64,000 nucleotides of DNA from an uncultured Synergistales bacterium (GCA_905234075.1 CAJOGI010000002.1:264142-328141), one strand, 5' to 3'. Positions 50,929-61,465 are shown, counted from the first letter of the stretch. Notes: generated by a model from the sequence alone, not told the origin. A program made the numbers and translations.

Positions 50929-51741
50929 ATGAACGATATTTTAACAGCCCCGTTTTTAATCGAAATGATCCGTACGACTACGAACATGTACAATCAAGGC
51001 TGGGACGAACGCAACGGCGGAAATATTTCGCTATTATTAAACGAGGCCGAAGTCAGCGAATACGGCGACGTTAAAAAAATTTTGCGGACAATCCCTACGG
51101 CCTTCAATGCTCCTGAACTTGACGGAAAATATTTTTTAGTAACAGGCACAGGAAAATATTTTAAGAACGTTCAATATGCGCCCGATGTAAATTTAGGTCT
51201 TGTGAAACTTGCTGACGGAGGAACGAACGCGCAATTATTATGGGGATTTTCAGACGGCGGAAAATTTACGAGCGAATTTCCTGCTCACATGATGAGCCAC
51301 GCCGCAAGATTAAAAGTCAATCCCTCAAACCGCGTCATAATGCACTGCCACCCGACGAATTTATTAGCCATGACTTACGTTCATACGCTCGACGAAAAAG
51401 CCTTCACGCGAACTTTATGGCAAATGTGTACTGAATGTCTAATCGTATTTCCTGACGGCGTTAATGTTCTTCCTTGGATGCTCTGCGGAACTAACGAAAT
51501 CGGCGAAGCTACAGCGAAAAAAATGAAAACTGCGCGTCTTGTCGTCTGGGCACAGCATGGACTTTACGGCGCAGGCGTTGATTTAGATGAAGCCTTCGGA
51601 CTTATTGAGACAGCTGAGAAGGCCGCAGAAATTTACATGAAAATCGCCCATCTTCCTTTAATAAACACAATCACTGACGAACAAATGCACTTGTTAGAGG
51701 GAAGATTTAACGTAAAAGCACGCGAAGGGTATTTGAATTAG
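50929..51741 (+). CDS. rhaD: Rhamnulose-1-phosphate aldolase
   Basis: 270 residues, class II zinc aldolase splitting L-rhamnulose 1-phosphate into dihydroxyacetone phosphate and L-lactaldehyde. Zinc ligands are His139 and His141 (MHCHPTN) and His210 (VWAQHGLYG); Glu116 (TSEFPAH) matches the catalytic Glu. The GWDERNGGNIS start is typical of RhaD. No rhaA or rhaB is nearby, so the enzyme may serve an orphan route or be complemented elsewhere. Confidence 0.93.
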   Translation: MNDILTAPFLIEMIRTTTNMYNQGWDERNGGNISLLLNEAEVSEYGDVKKILRTIPTAFNAPELDGKYFLVTGTGKYFKNVQYAPDVNLGLVKLADGGTNAQLLWGFSDGGKFTSEFPAHMMSHAARLKVNPSNRVIMHCHPTNLLAMTYVHTLDEKAFTRTLWQMCTECLIVFPDGVNVLPWMLCGTNEIGEATAKKMKTARLVVWAQHGLYGAGVDLDEAFGLIETAEKAAEIYMKIAHLPLINTITDEQMHLLEGRFNVKAREGYLN

Positions 51742-51762
51742 GATTGAATTAGGAGTTAGGAA
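51741..51762 (+). repeat. Heptamer array after rhaD
   Basis: Begins at the rhaD stop codon and contains TTAGGAGTTAGGAAGTA. An inverted repeat TGCCGGC/GCCGGGCA follows near 51792-51810. Confidence 0.55.
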
Positions 51763-51845
51763 GTAAAAAGCTGACCGAAAATTCTAGCGGTGCCGGCTTT
51801 CTGCCGGGCAAGAGCTTTCGTTTTTCGCTTCCTGAATAGGAAAAT

Positions 51846-51872
51846 AAAAAGCCCCCCGAAAACACAGGAGGC
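51846..51872 (-). terminator. Terminator of the MACPF-like pseudogene
   Basis: On the minus strand GCCTCC / GGGGGGC with a nine-base loop is followed by TTTTTATTTT. It lies 18 bases past the stop. Confidence 0.7.
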
Positions 51873-51889
51873 TTAAAAATCAAAAAATC

Positions 51890-54555
51890 TTACTGCAATC
51901 CGCCGAACGGGTAGATGTCGGAATTAAATCTCATGCTTTGTAAAGTTACTGTCCATTCAAGCCAGCGGCCTACACCGCACGTAAAGTGGAAACTTGCTTT
52001 CGATCTTCCGATACAATAAAGATCTGCGGTGCGTTCCTCGTCATGTGTGTTGTTTGCAATAACTTCAACATAACAGTAAACCGTGCCTTCACGTGTCATA
52101 AAAACTGGCTCCCAGCTTTTTCCGCCAAATTTATTTTGGACATGGGTCTGTTCACTGCCCGCCGCAATATCCGACGTAACAGCCGTACTTACGGCAAACG
52201 TTCTTCTGCCTACTGAGCCGCCGTTATAGCCGAAAGGTTTGTTTTTAATGTCCTTTTCTTTTGCACAGGCTTCTTCTTTCTTTTGGGCTGATACAAGAAT
52301 CTGATAGAACACGTAACGGTCTCCCAATGCCTTGAGCTGTGCGCTGAGATTTCCCATTCTCTGTCTCAGCTTCTCCATCGCCTCGATGTTGCTTTCCGCG
52401 TAAAAATCGGGATTTGTCTCAATATTGGCTCCAATGTCTTCATATTCAGCCCTACACTTGTCTTTGATTGACGAATTTATCTGACTGGAAGTAAGGTCTG
52501 CGATGACATTATAATAGGAATCCATTGTCAGCTTCTCCCTGTTGAAAGTTAGAATTTTTGTCGCGTGTGCAGGGGAAATTGGAATTAATCCAGTATGGTC
52601 CTGAGATTCCATTGCCTCAGCAACATCATCTAAAAGACTGTAGCGTTTTAGCATTACGTGAACAGGCAGATAATTCTCCGGCTTGCTGTTCTTCAATGCT
52701 TCTCTGAAAGCAGTGAGACTTTTTGCAATATCGCCTATATTGTTTGTTATTGCACCTTTTTTCGGTATGTCGAACATGGAACTTGTATCTATTCCGGCGG
52801 TAATGATTTGAATACTGATGTTTGCTTCATTCTTCTTCAGGTCTTCGCTCGTCGCGTGTGCAATATCCACGCTCGCGGCAGCATTGGCTGAGTTGAAGTT
52901 TGCGGCGAGTGTTGCCTTAACTGCTTTAAGTTCTTCCATTGTTCTGGTCGTGATCGTGATGAAAGCGTCATAAGTTCCGCCGTATCTATAGCCTCCGACA
53001 AAATAATCGCCGTATCTGTTACGGAATTTCGTCATATCTCCCTGTGCCGTCTTTTTGGCGTTCGGCTTAAGCTGATAGTCTTCGTTTTTAAGCGTACGAT
53101 ATGAAGTTTCAACTTCTTCGTAATGAATTACAAATGTTGTTGAAGTCAGACCAAACTTTAATTTACTTTGCGAAGAATAGCCCGCGTTAAGTCCGAATTT
53201 TCCGACCGAAAGTGAAGCATTTGCGGTTGTTGTTGAAACTTTTTCACGATCCTCCTGCGAAGATACAAATGTCGCGATGTAGTTTGATTTAATGTTGCGC
53301 TTCTTTTCAGGAACTGCCAATTCAAAAGTTCTTACGGCATTATAGCTGGACTGCATACCTGTCAGGGCAAAAAATCCGGCACCAAGCTGAAATTCATCCT
53401 GATAAGGTATCCCGTATAACTCCTTAGGAATCGTTGTACCTCCGCTTTCGCCTGTCGCTGCCGGAGAAACCGCGCCCGCAGCAGCTGTTACGAGAGTATC
53501 TTAGACTTGTTCGTCGGGGTCGTCGTTGCTTACTATTACCTTGTCGCAGCTTACGATATCTTGTGAATTAACCTTAATATCTTTACCGTCAAAGAGACCG
53601 TAATACGGTTTCTTACGCGCCATACATTCAAGATAAGCTATTCCCTGATCGCTGCTTACGCCAGCAAGAGCCCCAAAAACCGAGCCTTCAGCATTCTTTC
53701 TAAGGAACACATCATATACGAACTCATTGTAAGCTATCCTCAGTGCCATAATATCGTGCATGCTTACAGTATTCCCGGCGTCTGTATTTTTTAAGATATA
53801 GCGTTTGTACTGGCCTGCCTCATTCCTGCCAGTTCCGTCGCGAAGCTCTCTGTAGATGAATAAGGTGGGTACGTGGTCAAAATAAGTATCACTCTCAACT
53901 GATGAAGTAGCCTCAATATCAGCCGAAGCCATATTAAATTTGATTGTATAAGAACCTGTTACAGAGGGCGTGAAGGTGTAGCAGAGCATGTAAGGGTTAT
54001 CGGACGGATAGATTGAAAGCTCAATTACGTCGTCACTGAGGTCAATCGCCTTGCTTGCGTCATGATTGCTATCGAATGTCCCGAAATCAAGAAATTCTAA
54101 TGCGTTCCCTTGAGGATTGATTACTGTTGCATCAGGAATATTATTTGCGATAGGGAAAGCATAAGCCGCAACGTCCCTAATTCCTGTAATTCCCGCACTG
54201 TCCGAAATTTCAACGGTGTATTCGCGGCCTGCAGTTAAATCCACGACAAAAGAAGAGCTGTTTTTGAAATTTTTAAGATAGTGGCGTGAAGGTATCGAAG
54301 TAATTTTTACGTTCTGAATTGAGTTGCTTCCCTCGTAATAATTTTGCTCAATGTCATCGAAATCCGCAATGTCAGGCACGTTGTCAAGGTCAGTATCAAA
54401 AATGACGTCATCAAGAACGACAGGGGTGGAACTGACTTCACTCTCTTGCGTTTTAGTACCTATCGGGCTGCTGCTGCTACCCCCCGCTAACGCTGATAGC
54501 CCACAAAGGCTATGAGCATCGAAAAAACAAGAACACGAAAAGTTTTATTGTTCAT
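51890..54555 (-). pseudogene. Disrupted MACPF-like secreted protein with Ca-binding N-terminal repeat
   Basis: A single gene of about 888 codons broken at two points. ATG 54555 starts a signal peptide (MNNKTFRVLVFSMLIAFVG). A frameshift near 54500 is needed to continue into LSALAGGSSSSPIG and the calcium-type DTDLDNVPDIADFDD. The frame then runs to a TAA at 53503-53501 and resumes in the same frame after it (DTLVTAAAGAVSPAATGESG) to 51890. The C-terminal part has YGDYF-x6-GG (52976-53014), close to the MACPF signature Y-G-T-H-[FY]-x6-G-G, followed by a Ser/Thr/Ala-rich helical stretch as in pore-forming MACPF domains. If intact it would be a secreted pore-forming or adhesion protein. Family assignment is moderate; disruption is plain unless sequencing errors are responsible. 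Confidence 0.62.
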
Positions 54556-54669
54556 TAAATGTTGAATCCTCCTAAAAATTATAATTCTAAGTATTGTATT
54601 TTATATAAATTATTTTTTAATTTCAATATAAAAAAAATTCCCCTTAAACTTAAAGAGGAGTCCTCAATA

Positions 54670-54822
54670 TCGTAACATACGAGCCGCCTATGTCCGAAAC
54701 TCACATTGCCTGATGAGCTTTATGATGATATTCAGGGTGTCTCGGCGGCTCCGGCGGTGGATGTTAGCAGGACTTGGCGTACTATCCTCACTAGCACTTA
54801 TAATACTCAAGAAAAAGCATTA
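54670..54822 (+). pseudogene. Remnant of a Synergist-CTERM protein
   Basis: Fragments in three frames can be joined: VTYEPPMSETHIA, then LPDELYDDIQGV, then LGGSGGGC, then LAGLGVLSSLALIILKKKHY. The last two are a Synergist-CTERM sorting signal split by one missing base at about 54762. No open frame links it to a complete gene. Between 54556 and 54669 only AT-rich sequence is seen. Confidence 0.55.
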
Positions 54823-54850
54823 CCCCTTGCTTAGGCAGGGGGATTTTTTT
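54823..54850 (+). terminator. Terminator after the CTERM remnant
   Basis: CCCCTTGC / GCAGGGGG with loop TTAG and one mismatch, followed by ATTTTTTT. Confidence 0.7.
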
Positions 54851-54855
54851 ATATC

Positions 54856-55674
54856 TTATGGAAGCTGTAGCAACTCACCTTCATTCATTGAGCCTGCACG
54901 ATAACCCTTTAAGTCTAAAGTTACATAAGAAAATCCAAGATTTTTTAATGTATCGTAAATTTTTGAGCGCGTATTTTCTTCAATCAGCTTACAAAAATCT
55001 TCAGGCATTACTTCAATTCTTGCGATCTTGCCGTGTATCCTGACGCGGAACTGCTTAAATCCCAAGTCCATTAATAACTGCTCGGCATCTTCGACCATTT
55101 TTAATTTCTCTTTGGTTATCGGCTCGCCGTAAACAAAACGCGAGGCAAGGCACGCAAACGAAGGTTTATTCCATGTAGGCAGGCCGAGACTCTTTGATAA
55201 TTCGCGTATCTCTGCCTTAGTTAATCCGGCTTTCCTCAAAGGGCTTTGTATTCCAAGCTCATCGAGAGCCTTCATGCCGGGCCGAAAGTCGCCTAAATCA
55301 TCAACGTTTGAGCCCTCAACAACATACGCGAGATTATTTTCTTTTGCACGTGCTAAAAGCCGCGTAAATAAATCTTTCTTGCAAAGATAACAACGGTTTA
55401 TTGGGTTTTCTTTTATGCCGTTTATTTCTAATGAATTAATCGGGCACATTATTAAAGTTATTTTGTTATCAGCGCAGAATTTGCTTGCCTCCATAAAGTC
55501 TCTGTGAGGGAAAAGGCTCGAAAACGCCGTTATCGCGACAGCTTTATCGTCCAAAACATCATGAGCAACTTTTAATAAAAGCGTCGAGTCAACTCCGCCC
55601 GAAAAAGCTACCGCGACACTTTTCAGTGAAAATAAATATTCTTTGAGATCATTATATTTTTCTGATATTGTCAT
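54856..55674 (-). CDS. larE: ATP-dependent sacrificial sulfur transferase LarE
   Basis: 272 residues. The PP-loop SGGVDS (25-30) activates a carboxylate with ATP. Cys175 in KPSFACLASR matches the Cys whose sulfur is sacrificed to build the nickel-pincer cofactor of lactate racemase. PINRCYLCKK adds a further Cys pair. larA, larB and larC are not in the window, so the cofactor user is unknown; LarE homologues also occur with other racemases. Confidence 0.88.
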   Translation of the reverse strand: MTISEKYNDLKEYLFSLKSVAVAFSGGVDSTLLLKVAHDVLDDKAVAITAFSSLFPHRDFMEASKFCADNKITLIMCPINSLEINGIKENPINRCYLCKKDLFTRLLARAKENNLAYVVEGSNVDDLGDFRPGMKALDELGIQSPLRKAGLTKAEIRELSKSLGLPTWNKPSFACLASRFVYGEPITKEKLKMVEDAEQLLMDLGFKQFRVRIHGKIARIEVMPEDFCKLIEENTRSKIYDTLKNLGFSYVTLDLKGYRAGSMNEGELLQLP

Positions 55675-55681
55675 AATTTTT

Positions 55682-55713
55682 TTAACTCCTACCTCCTACC
55701 TCCTAATTCCTAC
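55682..55713 (-). repeat. Heptamer array between kdgK and larE
   Basis: On the minus strand GGTAGGAATTAGGAGGTAGGAGGTAGGAGT: four units of seven. It starts at the kdgK stop region and carries AGGAGG motifs upstream of larE. Confidence 0.65.
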
Positions 55714-56762
55714 CTCTTTATATCATAGCTCATGTTCATTATGCTTTGAATGCTCTCAACATCGTCAGTAATGTTTCCGTCGCCGTGAATAGTATGCTTG
55801 ATTACGCTGCTCGCGACGGCAAAATTAATCATGTCCATAGGCTTATAATTGTTCATCATCGCATAAATGAAGCCGCTTGCAAAAGCATCTCCGCCGCCGA
55901 CCCTGTCGAGAATGTTGAACGTGAAAGTCTTGCTCTCAAACGTATGACCCTGATACCACATGTAAGCCATTAAACTATTTTCGCTGCCTGAATAAGCGTA
56001 GCGCACATGCCTGGCGATACATTTTAAGTTTGGATATTTGCTCACAAATTTCGTAAAAACATCGTCCTGCTGTTCATAGTTGGGCTGCAAAGGTATTCCG
56101 TCCTTCCAGTCGCCTTTTGAGTAATCGCTCTCATCTTTCCATAGGTGATACGGCTCTATACCAAACAAGACATCAACATAGGGAAGGCACTGCGTACAAA
56201 AATCTCTAGCTTCGTTCCAAGTCCACAGCGTGCTTCTGAAATTGCCGTCAAAACTTACGATTAAATTTTTTTCTTTGGCCTTCTGCAAGCATAAAAGCAT
56301 GAACTCCGCACAGCTCTGCGACAATGCCGGAGTAATTCCGCTCAAATGTATCCAGTTAAAGCCTTCGAGTAATTTATCAATGTCAACATTGCTGAAGTTA
56401 TATTCTGTGATCGCGCTGTGTTTTCTGTCATAAGTTACTTTGCTCGGACGAATGCCGTAGCCCGTCTCAAGATAATAAGTTCCAAGCCTGTGAGTCGGAG
56501 TTTCTTCGGGGGTGCTTAAAATCACCGGGCTGCAGTGTACGTCGTTGCTTCTTAACATTCTTATTGCGCTTTTACCCAGCGAATTATTAGGGACGACGCT
56601 GAAGAATGTGCTGTCAATTCCAAGATTAGCAAGAGAAAGCGCGATATTTGCCTCGCTTCCGCCGTAAGTTGCCTCAAAAGATCCGGCCATGCGAATTTTC
56701 TCGTAATTAGGCGGCGTTAATCTCAGCATTATTTCTCCGAACGTGATAAATTTTTGCTTCAT
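55710..56762 (-). CDS. kdgK: PfkB family sugar kinase, probable 2-keto-3-deoxygluconate kinase
   Basis: 350 residues, ribokinase fold. N-terminal FGEIMLRLTPP and YGGSEANIALSLANLG (about 35-50) match KDG kinases; the C-terminal active site is RVGGGDAFASGFIYAMM with the catalytic Asp. It phosphorylates 2-keto-3-deoxygluconate in uronate or Entner-Doudoroff routes. No aldolase is adjacent, so the exact sugar acid is inferred from the family. Confidence 0.85.
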   Translation of the reverse strand: MKQKFITFGEIMLRLTPPNYEKIRMAGSFEATYGGSEANIALSLANLGIDSTFFSVVPNNSLGKSAIRMLRSNDVHCSPVILSTPEETPTHRLGTYYLETGYGIRPSKVTYDRKHSAITEYNFSNVDIDKLLEGFNWIHLSGITPALSQSCAEFMLLCLQKAKEKNLIVSFDGNFRSTLWTWNEARDFCTQCLPYVDVLFGIEPYHLWKDESDYSKGDWKDGIPLQPNYEQQDDVFTKFVSKYPNLKCIARHVRYAYSGSENSLMAYMWYQGHTFESKTFTFNILDRVGGGDAFASGFIYAMMNNYKPMDMINFAVASSVIKHTIHGDGNITDDVESIQSIMNMSYDIKR

Positions 56763-56786
56763 GTTTTACTCCCCCCGTAAATAAAG

Positions 56787-57206
56787 TTATCCGCGCATTA
56801 CCTCAAGTGCGCCGTTCCACATGTCGCGCCCGGTCGTAACGACGCTCAAATTTGCCTCATATGCCCGGCTTGCGACTAACATATCCGTCATTTCGCGAAC
56901 TAAATTTACGTTCGGGTAAGCTACATAGCCGTCCTCGTTAGCGTCGGGGTGGTCGGGCTGATAAGTCATTCGGGGCGCGGCGTTGTCCTCAGAAATTCCG
57001 ATTACTCGCACGCCTCCGATGTCATGATAGCCGCCTATGGTGTTATCGAGCATTTCGGAAAAAACAGGCACGCGGCGTTTATAAGGTCCTCCGGCTTTCG
57101 TCCGGGTCGTGTTGATGTTTGCCAAGTTAGAAGAAATTGTGTCCATCCAAAGTCTGTGAGCCGTCAAAGAACTTCCGGCTATTTCCATGCTGTCAAAAAT
57201 TTTCAT
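56787..57206 (-). CDS. flgC: Flagellar basal-body rod protein FlgC
   Basis: 139 residues. Rod protein of the axial family. The N-terminal SSLTAHRLWMDTISSNLANINT (about 12-33) and the C-terminal VREMTDMLVASRAYEANLSV are the paired helical termini. Six bases downstream of flgB. fliE, often third in this unit, is not present. Confidence 0.93.
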   Translation of the reverse strand: MKIFDSMEIAGSSLTAHRLWMDTISSNLANINTTRTKAGGPYKRRVPVFSEMLDNTIGGYHDIGGVRVIGISEDNAAPRMTYQPDHPDANEDGYVAYPNVNLVREMTDMLVASRAYEANLSVVTTGRDMWNGALEVMRG

Positions 57207-57212
57207 GATAAA

Positions 57213-57614
57213 TTACCTCCCTGCTATTACAGACCTAAGCGTTGTCAATTTACTCGCGGCCACGCGCATAAATCCCGTGTACATCATTCGCGTTTCAGCA
57301 AGCACAGCCATTTCACGCTCAGGGTCAACGTTATTCAGGTCGAGCCTGTACTGTTCGTCCATGATTTTTGTATCTGCGGCGTGAACGTCGTCAACTTTCA
57401 ACGGGTGCGAAGGTATGTGATCCTTATGAGTAACGGTCATGTGAAGTTTTTTATCCTGCTCCATAACTTCGCGCATTTGATCCTCAAACGAGACATTATG
57501 ACGCGCATATCCGGGCGTGTTCGCGTTCGCTATATTTTTTGTTACAGCTTTGAAACGCTGCGCCAAACATTCAGCTTCTTTATCTATTACGTTCCACGTA
57601 TAATCGCCAAGCAT
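57213..57614 (-). CDS. flgB: Flagellar basal-body rod protein FlgB
   Basis: 133 residues, proximal rod protein. RFKAVTKNIANANTPGYARHNVSFED (split: KNIANANTPGYAR near 30-42) and the C-terminal NVDPEREMAVLAETRMMYTG are family typical. First gene of flgBC. No certain promoter was identified in 57615-57855, an AT-rich divergent region shared with the aconitase gene. Confidence 0.93.
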   Translation of the reverse strand: MLGDYTWNVIDKEAECLAQRFKAVTKNIANANTPGYARHNVSFEDQMREVMEQDKKLHMTVTHKDHIPSHPLKVDDVHAADTKIMDEQYRLDLNNVDPEREMAVLAETRMMYTGFMRVAASKLTTLRSVIAGR

Positions 57615-57855
57615 TTTTTCACTCTCTTAAAAATAAAAATTTTTCTTTATTATATTACATTGAGTGAAGCAAAAAAATTTTTTCATAAATTACACTGACA
57701 GCTAAAAAAAATCTGCGTGCTATAATCGTTGACAAGTTAAATATTCATTCAAAAATTTCTCAAAAAATTTTTTCAAGAGGCGAAGGGATTTATTTTTGTA
57801 TGCAGTTCTTTCGCTGTCATAAAAATTATATCTTTAAGGGGGGTATATTCTGAAA

Positions 57856-60129
57856 ATGATTAAGCTCTATGATGAAGGCGTTTACCTCATCAACGGAACG
57901 AAGGTAGTACCTGAAAGCCAAGCCGGAAATCAGTATAACAAGGCCGAAGCTAAAAAGGGCACGATAGCGTACGGCATTCTCAAAGCTCACAACACTGCCG
58001 GCGACATGGATCACCTGCGCATTAAATTTGACTCAATGGCAAGCCACGATATTACTTTCGTAGGGATCATTCAGACAGCAAGGGCTTCAGGAATGAAAAA
58101 ATTTCCGCTTCCCTACGTCATGACAAACTGCCACAATTCGCTGTGCGCGGTAGGCGGAACAATCAACGATGACGATCACTATTTCGGACTCAGCGCGGCG
58201 AAAAAATACGGCGGAATTTATGTTCCTCCACATATAGCGGTCATTCATCAGTTTATGCGTGAAATGTTTGCAGGCTGCGGACAAATGATTTTAGGCTCGG
58301 ACTCCCACACCCGTTACGGCGCATTAGGAACAATGGCAATCGGCGAGGGCGGCGGAGAACTCGTCAAACAGCTTTTACAGGATACTTATGACGTAGCATA
58401 TCCCGGAGTTGTTGCCGTTTATCTCACGGGCAAGCCCGCGCCTTATGTCGGGCCTCATGATATTGCGCTTGCAATCGTTAAAGCAGTCTTCAAAAACGGC
58501 TATGTTAAAAATAAAGTCATGGAATTTGTCGGGCCCGGCGTTGCCTCAATGACGACTGACTACAGAAACGGCGTTGACGTAATGACGACCGAGACGACGT
58601 GCCTTTCTTCTGTATGGCGCACGGACAGCGACACAAAAGCATATCTTGAAGAACACGGACGCGGCGGAGATTATAAAGAGCTTAATCCGGCCGGCGTTGC
58701 ATATTATGACGGCTGCGTAGAGATTGATTTATCGACAATTAAGCCGATGATCGCGTTGCCGTTCCACCCGTCAAACGCCTACGAAATTTCCGAACTTTAC
58801 GCGAATTTGAAGGACATCTTGGCCGAGACTGAAAAGGCCGCTGAAAAAGTTGCGGAGGGACGCGCTCACTTCACGCTGCTTGATAAAGTTACGCCCGACG
58901 GAAAATTAATGGTTCAGCAGGCTTTCATAGGGGGGTGTTCGGGCGGAACTTACTCGAACATAGTCGAAGCGGCTCACGCTCTCAAGGGCAAGACGTGCGG
59001 ATTTGATGAGTTTTACTTGAGCGTTTACCCGTCATCACAGCCGGTCTTTATTGACTTAGACAGAAAAGGCTTATTAGCTGACTTAATGGACGCCGGCGCG
59101 GTAATCAGGACGGCATTCTGCGGACCTTGCTTCGGAGCCGGCGACACGCCTGCGAACAATGCACTCTCAATCAGACACGCAACGCGAAACTTCCCGAACC
59201 GCGAAGGCTCAAAGCCCGGCAGCGGACAAATGGCGGCGGTGGCACTCATGGACGCACGCTCAATCGCAGCAACGGCGGCCAACGGCGGAAAGCTTACATC
59301 AGCCGAAGATTTAGACTGCTGGGGCAACATTCCGGCTTATCATTACGATGACAAGGCATATAAATCGCGCGTCTACTGGGGCTTCGGAAAAGAAAAACTC
59401 GATACTGAAATTAGATTCGGACCGAACATCAAAGACTGGCCTGAACAGGAAGCACTCGCAGATAATATTCTACTCAAGGTCGTCTCGAAAATTCTTGACG
59501 AAGTTACGACAACTGACGAGCTTATCCCGTCGGGCGAAACAAGTTCATACCGTTCAAATCCGCTTGGCCTTGCTGAATTTACTCTTTCGCGCAGAGATCC
59601 GCAGTATGTCGGAAGAGCTAAAGAAGTTCAGAAAGTCGAATATGCAAGACTTAAAGGCGAGGATCCTGCGAAGGGCGAATTAGCTGAAGTTTACGCGGCA
59701 ATCAAGAAAATTCCGGGCCAAGAAAATATTAGCTCAATGGAAATTGAATACGGCTCAACAATTTACGCGAACAAGCCCGGCGACGGTTCAGCACGTGAAC
59801 AGGCTGCGTCATGCCAGAGAGTTCTCGGCGCACTTGCGAACATCACGCAGGAATATGCGACAAAGCGTTACCGCTCGAACTGCATGAACTGGGGCATAAT
59901 TCCCTTCCATATCAAGGGCGAACCTAACTTTGAAATCGGCGATTATGTTTACGTTCCAGGCATCAGAACAGCTCTTGACAAGAACGAACTCGGAAGCATT
60001 AAAGCCTACGTAATCAAAGGCGGAAAAGCTGAAGAAGTTGAGCTTTATATTCAGGACATGACCGAAAACGAGAGAGACATCGTCAAGGCCGGCTGCCTGA
60101 TTAACTTCAATAAAAATAAAGCACGCTAA
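57856..60129 (+). CDS. acn: Aconitate hydratase (hydro-lyase, aconitase family)
   Basis: 757 residues. Cluster ligands are Cys361 ([10 protein letters not shown]), Cys422 and Cys425 ([10 protein letters not shown]), and substrate-binding HTRYGALG lies near 151-158. A swivel domain with NWGIIPF ends the protein. It isomerises citrate to isocitrate through a [4Fe-4S] cluster. Followed by isocitrate dehydrogenase on the same strand, so the pair supplies 2-oxoglutarate, probably for glutamate synthesis. GGGGGG precedes ATG 57856. Confidence 0.92.
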   Translation: MIKLYDEGVYLINGTKVVPESQAGNQYNKAEAKKGTIAYGILKAHNTAGDMDHLRIKFDSMASHDITFVGIIQTARASGMKKFPLPYVMTNCHNSLCAVGGTINDDDHYFGLSAAKKYGGIYVPPHIAVIHQFMREMFAGCGQMILGSDSHTRYGALGTMAIGEGGGELVKQLLQDTYDVAYPGVVAVYLTGKPAPYVGPHDIALAIVKAVFKNGYVKNKVMEFVGPGVASMTTDYRNGVDVMTTETTCLSSVWRTDSDTKAYLEEHGRGGDYKELNPAGVAYYDGCVEIDLSTIKPMIALPFHPSNAYEISELYANLKDILAETEKAAEKVAEGRAHFTLLDKVTPDGKLMVQQAFIGGCSGGTYSNIVEAAHALKGKTCGFDEFYLSVYPSSQPVFIDLDRKGLLADLMDAGAVIRTAFCGPCFGAGDTPANNALSIRHATRNFPNREGSKPGSGQMAAVALMDARSIAATAANGGKLTSAEDLDCWGNIPAYHYDDKAYKSRVYWGFGKEKLDTEIRFGPNIKDWPEQEALADNILLKVVSKILDEVTTTDELIPSGETSSYRSNPLGLAEFTLSRRDPQYVGRAKEVQKVEYARLKGEDPAKGELAEVYAAIKKIPGQENISSMEIEYGSTIYANKPGDGSAREQAASCQRVLGALANITQEYATKRYRSNCMNWGIIPFHIKGEPNFEIGDYVYVPGIRTALDKNELGSIKAYVIKGGKAEEVELYIQDMTENERDIVKAGCLINFNKNKAR

Positions 60130-60131
60130 AA

Positions 60132-60165
60132 ACAGGTAGGAGTTAGGAAGTAGGAGGTAGGAGGT
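60132..60165 (+). repeat. Heptamer array between acn and icd
   Basis: AGGTAGGAGTTAGGAAGTAG and further GGTAGGAGG units: four to five TAGGAGT-like repeats directly after the acn stop. Partly complementary TCTAACTTCTTGCTCCTGC follows at 60175-60195. Confidence 0.65.
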
Positions 60166-60238
60166 TTTCATCTTTCTAACTTCTTGCTCCTGCATAAGAA
60201 ATATAAAATTAAAATTTGAAGGGAGATTTTATTCAAAA

Positions 60239-61438
60239 ATGAGCAAGATAAAAATGGCAAACCCCATCGTTGAGATGGACGGCGACGAAATGACCCGCGT
60301 TTTATGGCAGATTATCAAAGAAGATTTGCTTATGCCGTTCGTCGAATTAAACACGGAATATTATGATTTAGGTTTGCCAGAGAGAGACAAGACCGGCGAC
60401 AAAATTACGTGGCAGGCTGCCGAAGCAATCAAGAAACATCACGTCGGAGTTAAGTGCGCAACAATCACTCCAAACAAACAGCGCGTTGAAGAATATAATC
60501 TTCACGAAATGTGGAAGTCGCCCAACGGCACAATCAGATCAGTTCTTGACGGTACTGTTTTCCGCGCACCGATTTTAACAAACTGCATCAAGCCCGTAGT
60601 CAAAAATTGGAAGAAGCCGATAACAATCGCTCGTCATGCTTACGGCGACGTTTATCGCGGAACAGAGTTCAGAGTTCCCGAACCAGGCACAGCTGAATTA
60701 ATTTTCACGGGCAAGAATGGCACAACCTTCCGCGAGACTGTCTATGACTACGAGTGTCCCGGCGTTTTACAGGCAATGTATAACAAGGACACGTCGATTA
60801 AATCATTCGCTCGTTCATGCTTCGAGTATGCTCTCTCAACAAAGCAGGATCTTTGGTTCTCAGCGAAAGATACTATTTCAAAGCAGTATGACCAGACATT
60901 TAAGCTCCTGTTCCAAGAAATTTTTGAGAACGAGTACAAAGCGAAATTTGACGCGGCAGGGATCACTTATTTCTACACGTTAATCGATGACGCTGTAGCG
61001 CGTGTAATGCGTTCAGAGGGCGGATTTATCTGGGCCTGCAAAAATTATGACGGCGACGTTATGAGCGACATGGTCTCAACTGCGTTCGGCTCGCTCGCAA
61101 TGATGACAAGCGTACTCGTTTCGCCGGACGGCAATTTTGAATACGAGGCCGCTCACGGAACTGTTACAAAACATTTCTACCGTTACCGCGAAGAAGGCAA
61201 AATGACCTCAACGAACCCCGTTGCAACGATCTTCGCATGGAGCGGAGCATTGAGAAAACGCGGAGAGCTTGACGGCAGCAACGACCTCGTTGACTTTGCG
61301 AACAGACTTGAGAAAGCCACAATCGAAGTAATCGAGAGCGGCACAATGACAAAAGACCTTTCCGGCCTTTGCGAAGGCGTTACGCCGAAAGTTGTTGACT
61401 CAAAAGAATTTATCACGGCAATCGCGGCAAAGCTGTAA
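60239..61438 (+). CDS. icd: NADP-dependent isocitrate dehydrogenase (eukaryote-like subfamily)
   Basis: 399 residues. The MANPIVEMDGDEMTRVLW start, SPNGTIRSVLDGTVFRAPI substrate loop (about 95-113), and SDMVSTAFGSLAMMTS plus AHGTVTKHFYRY near the C terminus are characteristic of the dimeric NADP enzyme related to human IDH1. It decarboxylates isocitrate to 2-oxoglutarate and produces NADPH. AGGGAG lies 8-10 bases before ATG 60239. A strong terminator follows. Confidence 0.94.
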   Translation: MSKIKMANPIVEMDGDEMTRVLWQIIKEDLLMPFVELNTEYYDLGLPERDKTGDKITWQAAEAIKKHHVGVKCATITPNKQRVEEYNLHEMWKSPNGTIRSVLDGTVFRAPILTNCIKPVVKNWKKPITIARHAYGDVYRGTEFRVPEPGTAELIFTGKNGTTFRETVYDYECPGVLQAMYNKDTSIKSFARSCFEYALSTKQDLWFSAKDTISKQYDQTFKLLFQEIFENEYKAKFDAAGITYFYTLIDDAVARVMRSEGGFIWACKNYDGDVMSDMVSTAFGSLAMMTSVLVSPDGNFEYEAAHGTVTKHFYRYREEGKMTSTNPVATIFAWSGALRKRGELDGSNDLVDFANRLEKATIEVIESGTMTKDLSGLCEGVTPKVVDSKEFITAIAAKL

Positions 61439-61465
61439 AAAATATTTTAAGCGTTATAATTATTT

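Noticed and set aside
56949..57698. A 249-residue ORF on the plus strand.
   Set aside because: It runs antisense across the clearly coding flgC and flgB genes, has no ribosome site and no recognisable domain.
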